From Pelobates cultripes (Eukaryota; Chordata; Amphibia; Anura; Pelobatidae), in contig OW240917.1 of assembly GCA_933207985.1 (NCBI GenBank), forward strand, positions 120,423,200 through 120,487,199: a stretch of 64,000 nucleotides of DNA, in the 5' to 3' direction. Each line of letters starts with the position of its first letter. The first letter of the stretch is position 1. Of the stretch, positions 56,749 to 64,000 are shown one piece after another. A program made the position numbers and the translations under genes. The notes beneath the pieces are model-generated. The model was given only the letters and a program-made list of their open reading frames with translations, had not been told where the DNA came from and searched no databases.

Positions 56749-57504
56749 ATTTAATTATAGTGTTTGTAAATATATTAAAGTATTTTTGGTCATATGTTTG
56801 TGCCAACAATCTTTTTTTATAGACACATAATACCCCCTTTTTTACCCTGGCTTTTTAATTATTTTTATTGGTTTTATACAAAACCCTGAAAATCCCTGGA
56901 AGTTTCCTGCACTTAAAGAAATCCTAGGTGGGGATCAATCCACCCAAGCTGTCATCACGGAGCAGTTGGTCTGCTCTTGTTTTGTAAGTACATTCTTTTA
57001 TTATTTTAACAATATTGCTATACAGTGACCACTATTGGCTGTTTCTTTTATTTAGAGAAATTGGACACCTATCACAGAGAGGAACTCATCTATATCCCAT
57101 AAGCGGGGATCAAACCGCTGTATGCGCCTTATTCCAGAGCTAGGACATTAGCTCTGATAAATGTGAGTTTTATACTATTATTTCTTCACATCCACATTAG
57201 AACTCTACATACTACACTATTGGTTGTCCTCCTCTCCCTTTTTATCTTTCATATAAGTGGACTCACTACAAAGTAGAAGACGTCACCAGCAAAGACTATC
57301 TGTAAGGACAAAACAGTTGGACTTTTCCTTTCTTTTTAAATTGGACTTTATTATTATTATTTTTATTTGTGTGCGCAGCCTTTTTTATTTGTTTTTATTT
57401 TATCTAGTTTTAAAGGGTCTGAGGGATCCCCTTTTAAAGGTTGCTGCCTATAAGTTATTTAGCGCTGTCTTTTTCTTTTCCTTGTTACCATTTCTTTTTA
57501 GCTA

Positions 57505-57750
57505 TTGCATCTTTCTTTGGTGTTAATAAGTATGGGTATTGGGGAAATTCAGCTGCATTTTCCTCCATGTCATCAATTAAAATAGGGTATAATGTCAGGG
57601 GGGGGTGGGAAGACAGGCTTGCTTATTGCTCCATCCAAATTGTGAACTTGAGCGGTACAGAAACTGTCTTATCTTTGCTGTGGACTGACCAGCTTTAGGC
57701 CTGATCTGGTTCTGCGGCCTAGTGTTCTCAATCACAAAGGAAGAAAAATT
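57505..57750 (-). pseudogene. retroviral Pol relic continuing across the PLE
   Basis: Minus-strand continuation of the integrase cut at 54006. A stretch with PYLLTPKKDAIAKK (about 57500-57545) runs into the 18-bp TSD and on to the integrase C-terminus. A G-run near 57598-57604 shifts the frame. Nothing recognisable is seen beyond about 57750. Confidence 0.5.
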
Positions 57751-57754
57751 CAAC

Positions 57755-58215
57755 AACTTTATTGCATTTATTCAGTATATACTATATACTCATGAGACAT
57801 AAGATAATAACATCCCTAAACCTAAATCTCTTAACACATGTCATAGAAAAAGTTATAAACAATCCAGAACAGAAAACTAAAAAAAAAATGGAGAAGGACA
57901 AAATGGAGAAAAAATAACAACATATAAACTAGCATGCAAGGTAAATTATACCTACCAAATAAATAGACCTATGGAAAAAGATAAATATAGAACGCTCAGA
58001 GAAGAAGGAGATAACCCAAATGTTTTTGCAAATAGACTTTGTCAAGGGAGCACAGTGCTTGCATGACTTTCCATGTGAAATGTATACCTCTGTTTGATTC
58101 AAGAAATCTATGAAATTCCCATCCTGAAAAAAATGTATGCTCATAATGCTTTGGCTGTCTGTTGGAAATTCCCCAGGTAAATGTAGGTTTCTTCTTAGAG
58201 ACCTTAAAAACATTT
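57755..58215. other. unannotated flank of the second LINE
   Basis: A-rich, no feature recognised. Confidence 0.4.
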
Positions 58216-58219
58216 ACAG

Positions 58220-59092
58220 GGAATAGGTGTAGCCTGCATGCAGGAGACTCATTTTAAGAACAATCATACTCAAGCTATTTTGACTAAACAATTCCCCATA
58301 CAGGTGCACACCCTGTTTAGCTCCAAATCTAAAGGTGTATCGATTTTAATTCACAAAGATATAGTTTACACCCCCCAACGACAGTATGAGGACCCAGGAG
58401 GTAGATGTGTTATACTGGTGGGCCAATTCAATAGCGTGCAACTAACGTTGGTAGCGGCTTATTTCCCCAATGACTATACACGGAATTTCTTGAGCTCCCT
58501 CTTGACTAAAGTTGAAAAATATAGACAGGGAAACTTGATACTCTGCGGGGACTTTAACTGCATTCAGTCACCAGGGCTAGACACGACCGCAACCCCTAAA
58601 TGTATAAACAAATGGAGAATAGAAACTCTATCTAAAGCGTTTACTAAATTACTAGATCAATATGACTTATACGATGCATGGAGGATCTTACATCCGATGG
58701 ACAGGGATTATACCTTTCATTCACGAGTATCTAACACATATTTACGCATAGACACCTTTTTTCTGCACAGAACACTTCTTCCACAATTAACACAATGTAA
58801 TATAGGGGAGATAACTTGGTCGGATCATAGCCCAGTGTATTTAAATCTATTGAATGCGTTTCAATCTCGAGGCCGGGGGTCCTGGCGATTGACTGACTCC
58901 CTCCTGTCAGATGCAGTTTTTGCGGAGGACATTAGGTTAGGAATACAAGAATATTTTAAATTAAATACAACCGAGGAAGTCTTGGACTTCACAATATGGT
59001 CGGCGCATAAAGCGGTAGTAAGAGCACTTTTTTTGAAACGTTCTTCTTTCCTAAAGAAACTAAATATGTCAGGTCTACTTGAATGCGATTGA
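58220..59092 (+). pseudogene. L1-type endonuclease fragment
   Basis: Open frame over 280 codons: MQETHF with the metal-binding Glu; SKGVSILIHKD; LILCGDFNCIQSPGLD; TYLRIDTFFLH; ITWSDHSPVYLNLL with the SDH motif. The N-terminal strand is missing through 5' truncation. Confidence 0.9.
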
Positions 59093-59098
59093 CAAATA

Positions 59099-60100
59099 GC
59101 TATAATTTCTAAACAAAATAAAACTCGACCTTCCCCTCAATTAGTGGAACAGCTTAATGTGTTTTACACACGACTTAAGGAGCTCAATGGGGAAGAAACT
59201 AAGCGCATTCTCTACAAACTCAGAGCTAATGTATATCATAGTGGCGGGAAAGCCAACAAATATTTAGCTTCTAGACTTCGTAATAAATACTCTAGCTCTA
59301 AGATACCTTATGTAATGGGAAACGATGGTCTAAAGAAAATCACTCCCATAGACATTAGTCAAGAATTCACAAACTTCTATGCTAAATTATACAATTTGAA
59401 AGAAGATAGGAGTACCCATAATGCTAGCACAGAAGATATAACTCAATTTTTAAGTCAAGCTGAATTACCCCAGATTACTAATATGCAACTAGACACACTA
59501 CTCAAGCCCATTGAGCTCACGGAGGTGTTAGATACAATTTCTAAACTACCACAGGGGAAGTCACCGGGAGCAGATGGGATGACTAATGCCTATTATAAAA
59601 AATATGCCCAGGATTTAGGCCCGCATCTCTTAAAAGTTTTCCATAGGGCTATGCCCAATATCGCTTTAAAATGTCGATGTGAAGATCTATGCGAAGATCT
59701 TGGCAAATAGGCTTAACGAGGTGTTACCATCCCTCATTGGAGATGACCAGACAGGGTTCATACAAGGAAGACAGGGGATGGATAATACTAGAAAACTTGC
59801 ATTGATATTGGAGCACTTAAGAGGGGCCAGAGGAGGCAGACTTTTACTAGCATGCTGAAAAAGCTTTTGACCGACTCAGCTGGCCCTTCTTGCAACAGAC
59901 GTTGTGTGCATATGGGTTCCCACAACAACTATTGAAACAGATCTTTGCTTTATATTCAGGCCCTTCGGCCCAAGTGTTACAGACGGGCTTCATGTTTGAT
60001 CCATTTAAGGATTCTGATGTTTGCATTTATTACCATGCATCCATATTGGCTGCAGGTATACTGCACTTTATTGACCACCCCCTCCCTCAGTGGATTTGAA
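59099..60100 (+). pseudogene. L1-type reverse transcriptase fragment, catalytic core deleted
   Basis: KLPQGKSPGADGMTNAYYKK (about 59540-59605), then frameshifts, QTGFIQGRQGMDNTRK (about 59750-59795) and AEKAFDRLSW (about 59858-59885). After VLQTGFMFDPFK (about 59970-60010) the sequence jumps to PLPQWI (60075-60097), which aligns with the post-RT region of the first copy. The FADD box and its surroundings are therefore deleted. Confidence 0.88.
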
Positions 60101-61181
60101 TTGAACAACATATGATGTCACCATATGACATCACTCATGTATTATGGCTTCCTAAACAGTTACGACCCCCTTTAAAAGCAGTTCCCGCCCAAATTGCTTT
60201 GTTAATACAAATCTGGGATAAACATAGATACAAGCTGAGTAGAAAATACCCAATTTCCCCTGCTACTCCTACGGAGGCTCTCACATTCCCACCTTTTATG
60301 CTAAGCCATGGCGGGAGAGGGGTCTTACACATTTAATTCATTTTTATGTTATTTCAAGGCTACTGGATTTCGGAACCCTCCAATTACTTTATGGGGTCCC
60401 ATTGACCTCTCATTTCTCCTACAGACAACTACATTCTTTTCTATGCAAACAAGATACACAGGTTTCATCTGGCTGTATAACCATTGAACAACTTACGATA
60501 TTGGAAAAATTGTGCATAAATAAAAAGCTACCTGCATTATGTAAACCAATCTCCACATGTTACCAATTGTTATTAGATTACACACCACTCTCGGATGCGA
60601 CACCAGGAAAGCAATGGGCAAAGGACTTGACCATTGAGCTCACCCAGGAACAGTGGACTAATATATCTATAAATGCTAAGAAACTTATTAAATCAGTTCC
60701 ACTTATTGAGCAAAACAAGAAAGTGATTTATAGATGGTACATGGTGCCAGAGCGGTTACATAAAATGTTTCCTTCCACCTCACCCACTTGTTGGAGATGT
60801 CAAAAGAATATTGGATCAGTTATACATATATGGTGGGACTGCCCATTAATCCAACCTTTTTGGGAAGTGGTACATACATTGTTACAAGATCTCACAAAAG
60901 TTTAACTATTGTATGATCCCCTTACGTACTTTTTATTGCATATCCCCCCACATACACCCAAATATCTCAAAAAATTAATCTTCCATATGGCATTGATGGC
61001 TCAACGCCTTATTGCACAAGCTTGGAAGACTTCAAACATTCCCACGATTCAGAAAATACATTCTGAGATGGAGGAGCAGAGGCTTTATGAGCGCTGCTTT
61101 ATAAGTATATATCCATCTAATCAATGTGGGATAGCGGCATGGGACACTTGGGACAAGTGGAGATTGGTACACCCCACATAG
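60101..61181 (+). pseudogene. L1-type ORF2 C-terminal region
   Basis: THVLWLPKQLRPP (60135-60170), WYMVPERLHKMFP and the zinc-knuckle CWRCQKNIGSVIHIWWDCPLI (60735-60855), then a frame change and KLIFHMALMAQRLIAQAWK (about 60975-61030). The CCHC motif is intact here, unlike in the first copy. Confidence 0.85.
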
Positions 61182-61470
61182 GGGGAAACATTAATGTTCC
61201 ATAAAGATGTTATCGCACTGTTTTAATACTTTTCGATTTCAAGTAGGTTAGCAGTAAATTAAGTTTTATGCTCCAGTTATATAGAAATTTGCGATCTAAA
61301 TGTGATTATACTGATGAAGGCCATATTGAGTACCAAAGTATTATGGATTACTATGGATAATTATGGTTTATTGTGTTGTAAGTGATATAAGATGCATGGA
61401 TGTCCTCCCTTCCCCTCCCCCCCCACCTTTTCCCTCCCCTTCCCAGGTCTTTTATAAATCAAATACAAAT
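61182..61470 (+). other. 3' UTR of the second LINE
   Basis: Contains C-rich runs (61404-61440) like those at 37430-37448 of the first copy, then TTTATAAATCAAATACAAATTG. The poly(A) is replaced by the LTR junction. Confidence 0.6.
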
Positions 61471-61477
61471 TGTCAAA

Positions 61478-62234
61478 TGTTAAGGAAATCATCTCTCTGC
61501 CAAGCACACTTCCTAGCTAGCACCAGTATTGCTTCAGCCCTTAGCCACCTCAGCTTGGCCTGGGTCTCTCTGTAGCTTCCCACCCTGGAACAGGGTCATG
61601 GGTACAGTCCAAGTGATTATACTCTCCTGCAGAGAGTATAGCTGTATAGGTGGTCCACCCAAACACTAGTCGAGACTGAGTGAAGGGTAAAAAATTAACT
61701 GCTTTATTCAGACAAAGCACAAAGAATTTACACAGACCTCAGCATGCGGTCTCCATTGTTTTCCACATAACCTCGCCCAGGCATCTCTGTGTCAGGGCAT
61801 AATTGAGTTGATAACCAGTAAACTACTTACCTCCAAAAAAACACTCAATACAGTAAAGCACCTGCACATGTCCTATATCGCCAGATAGCTATCAGATGAG
61901 TGCCCAAGTTGTCCAAATAGCGCTCAGATCCGTGCAATGTAGTTAAATCGCCATCAAAGTAAAGTTCTGACTGGCTGCACACATGATCCATGCCCAAAAT
62001 AGTTCCAGAACGATTAGTGTTTTGGACAGTCAACTTTCAGGAGCTCCTGCGGATGGCTGTCAGTACCGATGAGGACTGTTAGTTTGTGCGAATGACCACC
62101 AGGGAGCGAGTGTTTGGTTGAATTCAGGAAAGGTAAGGTATGGAACCAGGGGAACTGAGAAGAAGTATTTTGGGGAGACTGGGCACATTAACTCCCAAAC
62201 AGGGTCTTTGGTTACTGCCCGTAGTCCTTTGACA
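61478..62234 (-). mobile_element. LTR with R-U5 region, minus strand
   Basis: On the minus strand it starts TGTCAAAGGACTACGG (62234) and ends ATTTCCTTAACA (61478). GTCTGAATAAAGCAG carries a canonical AATAAA (61703-61708), followed by the GT-rich stretch expected of R-U5. The end CTTAACA equals that of the LTR at 51627. Its U3 is short (about 500 bp). The left flank is TCAAA (61473-61477), and no matching TSD was found at the other side. Confidence 0.7.
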
Positions 62235-62239
62235 GGAGG

Positions 62240-62455
62240 CTAGCTAGCAGGCTCCTCAAGGAGCACAATTACCAGTGCATACTTTATCCCATTCTTACCT
62301 GCTGGTAATGGTCCAATGAAATCAATTGGTAGGGTACAGCAAGGACTGTTTGCAGGAGCTATATGGTGAATAGGGTTTTTTTGTCCTTTAGGTCTGGGAT
62401 TTATTTTTTGAAATATCAAACATGATTGTACCAATTGTTGTACAGTGTCTACAGT
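62240..62455 (-). pseudogene. retroviral integrase fragment (zinc-finger end and core start)
   Basis: Minus strand: SCLIFQKINPRPKGQ corresponds to the end of the integrase HHCC finger (second Cys changed to Phe), followed by the core start LPIDFIGPLPAGKNGIKYAL with the first catalytic Asp. It stops after about 70 codons at the junction with the LTR. A small ERV pol remnant. Confidence 0.85.
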
Positions 62456-62519
62456 GCCATTTTATCCCAATAAAACTTACCTCTGAGCACCTCTAACAAT
62501 TTCTACTGTGCAATATCAC

Positions 62520-63526
62520 CTAAACTTTCACATCACAGTGATCCTGGCTGTGTGGGATAGTTATGTTATGTCCTTATTGTGCCCAGCTCTGTGTGTTATT
62601 TCTCTGTATTTTACTCAGCTCTACTTGTTGTATGGGTATCTCTGTAGTCTACCCACCTCTGTGTATTGTATAGGTATATTTGTCTTGTGCCCAACTCTGT
62701 GTATTATATCTATTTTGCAAAAATGTTTTATTTTTAGAAATCTCCTTTACGGTGTGGGAGGGAATGCTATTTTCAACTAATTTGCAGATATTCAGAGGAC
62801 AGAGATATTACTGTATCATCGAAAAAAAGACAAGTTTTTATACAGTTTTGAAAACACCCCAAAAACATAAGAGAACCCCATAAGATATACATCCCCTGAT
62901 AGCCCCGATTTGTGGGAACAACATACTTAAAAATCACCCAGATCGGTTCAGGGGTTCAAAGTTAGCTAGAACTCCCATTTCTGCCCGGCCGCCCACGAGG
63001 CTCCTGTCCATAATAGTTCCATGAATTCAGCTGGTGCGGCCGATCTCTTTCAGGGGTATGAAAACGCATCAAAATAACTGCTTGTGTCTGTGGTTCCCTA
63101 GTGTCTCTTGTTCGGATGATTAAATCTACCGAACGCCACTGCTTTCGTACAAAGGAAAGTCGAATCAATGGAAGTCTGGAAGTCCCAGCCGTGTTCATGC
63201 GGTCGAGTGCCCAAAATAGTTCCATACACTCAACGACAAAACACTGCTGGCAGTTTAAGATGGCCGCCGCCACGTGTTCGTGCATACAAATGACGACCAC
63301 CCAGCCGACCGCTTAGAATGTTGAGGTGTTTGCAGTTTCCCAAGGTGTTAGAAAGGTTAAAAGAGTCAATAGGCAGCACACTCCACTACTGGGTGGTCAG
63401 TCGTTTGGTAGTTGGCTCGGTTTTTCAAACGAGATCAGAATATACATAGGAGAAGTTAAGATCACCGAACAAACAGACGAGCTAAGAAATAAAATATAAA
63501 ATCCAGGGACAGAGAGGTCTGTCACA
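62520..63526 (-). mobile_element. LTR U3 region, minus strand
   Basis: On the minus strand it starts TGTGACAGACCTCTCTG (63526), like the LTR at 50411 (TGTGACAGAACC). It carries GGTGGTCGTCATTTG, GGCGGCCATCTTAAAC, TGGAACTATTTTGGGCA and CTATCAGGGGATGTAT blocks, each with a counterpart in the other LTRs. The R-U5 part is not recognised. With the integrase piece and the LTR at 61478-62234 it may be one internally deleted provirus, but the flanks give no TSD. Confidence 0.65.
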
Positions 63527-63539
63527 ATAAGCTCATCAG

Positions 63540-64000
63540 TTTGGGGTACAAATATAATTCCTATTGAACTAGCACTTTACATAAAAAAACAAACAGAAAT
63601 ACAAGTTGCTATAACTTTTCTAATTGACTAAGGAAATTGTTATGCTGTATGTTGCTTAATTGTCTTACGTGAAGATGTTTCTGAAAATAGAAATGAGCTG
63701 TTATCATGTTATATCTAGTTATGAATGCGTATGCAGTTTCAATGTAACTACATAGTTGCAGAATACATAATACAAAAATCGGAAGACTTGAGCAGCATTG
63801 AGGAGGTTCCTTGTACAAATAGCACCCTTATGGGCCTCCCACCAGTTGCTCTGTTTGAAATTAAGACTCTACTTCTACGTTCCATTTGGAATCACCAGCC
63901 TGCAACTAAATTACTGTGTTAAAGAATTAAATTAGCTTGGAGAGTCATACAAAAGCATGTTGGTGAACTTTGAGGGGTTTATTTGTAATACACTCAGTGG
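63540..64000. other. unannotated stretch to window end
   Basis: No feature recognised. Confidence 0.4.

Larger units (their letters stand above)
54024..57486 (-). mobile_element. palindromic, RT-less Penelope-like element, 18-bp TSD
   Basis: Flanked by identical ACCATTTCTTTTTAGCTA (54006-54023 and 57487-57504). Arms at about 54024-55363 and 56057-57404 are reverse complements of each other, roughly 1.35 kb each, with few differences in the segments compared by eye. Between them is a loop of about 0.7 kb with most of a GIY-YIG ORF. An extra 82 bases (57405-57486) lie outside the right arm. Each arm contains a hammerhead-like motif. Read on the minus strand: leader/pseudo-LTR, start of ORF, ORF, 3' UTR with AAAAATTAT repeats, then an inverted copy of the leader including the first ORF codons. 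It sits inside an ERV integrase gene. Confidence 0.9.
58220..61470 (+). mobile_element. second L1-type LINE, 5'-truncated and decayed
   Basis: Starts inside the endonuclease at ACMQETHF and runs to a 3' end resembling that of the first copy (AAATTGTCAAA). No ORF1. A deletion of about 640 bp relative to the first copy has removed the RT catalytic core. An LTR abuts its tail at 61478. No TSD was identified. Confidence 0.9.

Noticed and set aside
61473..63531. One clean provirus with TSD
   Set aside because: Flanks TCAAA and ATAAG do not match, and the LTR starts differ, so it was annotated as separate pieces.
1..64000. Host protein-coding exons, tRNA or rRNA genes
   Set aside because: No frame with recognisable non-transposon domain and no tRNA A/B-box cloverleaf was seen by eye. 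A gene predictor and tRNAscan would be needed to exclude small ones.

Overview
The window looks like non-coding, transposon-saturated vertebrate DNA, most likely from a frog (anuran amphibian). The reasons are: several TTAA-flanked palindromic MITEs with TTAAAGGRR-type ends (the T2 class described from Xenopus), two L1/Tx1-type LINEs, Penelope-like elements (PLEs) with GIY-YIG endonuclease ORFs, a Tc1 element, non-autonomous hAT elements with 8-bp target-site duplications (TSDs), and LTRs of at least two endogenous retrovirus (ERV) families. I found no convincing host exon, tRNA, rRNA or CRISPR array. All claims come from reading the sequence by eye. No alignments or database searches were run, so family names are inferences from motifs.

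Layout. 1-1.5 kb: a CT-rich minisatellite interrupted by a long (ACAT)n/(CA)n tract. 4-6.7 kb: a T2-like MITE made of eight consecutive hairpins, a hAT with a perfect 8-bp TSD, and a minus-strand solo LTR with a perfect 5-bp TSD. 7.4-8.9 kb: a decayed PLE reverse-transcriptase N-terminus. 10-12 kb: a GC-rich satellite-bearing element and a cluster of palindromes. 13-17 kb: T2-like MITEs. 18-19.2 kb: a CA-rich hAT. 20.4-23 kb: a CR1/L2-like LINE relic broken by two insertions. 23.3-24.8 kb: a hAT carrying a 70-bp satellite. 25.5-26.9 kb: a GT-rich repeat and a perfect 85-bp tandem duplication. 28.1-29.8 kb: a 5'-truncated PLE with an open GIY-YIG ORF. 31.05-37.5 kb: a nearly full-length L1-type LINE with intact ORF1 and lightly damaged ORF2. 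40.4-43.5 kb: a Tc1 element broken by a satellite hAT and another repeat. 48.4-50.4 kb: a LINE tail and two palindromic insertions. 50.4-51.6 kb: a plus-strand solo LTR. 51.9-57.75 kb: a minus-strand ERV relic (integrase and Env pieces) split by a palindromic PLE. 58.2-61.5 kb: a second, more decayed L1-type LINE with an LTR at its tail, followed to 63.5 kb by further ERV pieces.

The most unusual object is the 54.0-57.5 kb insertion. It has two inverted arms of about 1.35 kb around an open 190-codon GIY-YIG ORF and no reverse transcriptase, inside an 18-bp TSD. Its arms, the other PLE and further PLE-like palindromes carry hammerhead-ribozyme-like motifs whose core appears changed in a compensatory way (C3 to U, G8 to A). 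Three satellite-cored elements, at least two with hAT ends, are the second notable theme: a shared 70-bp satellite core sits between different hAT ends.
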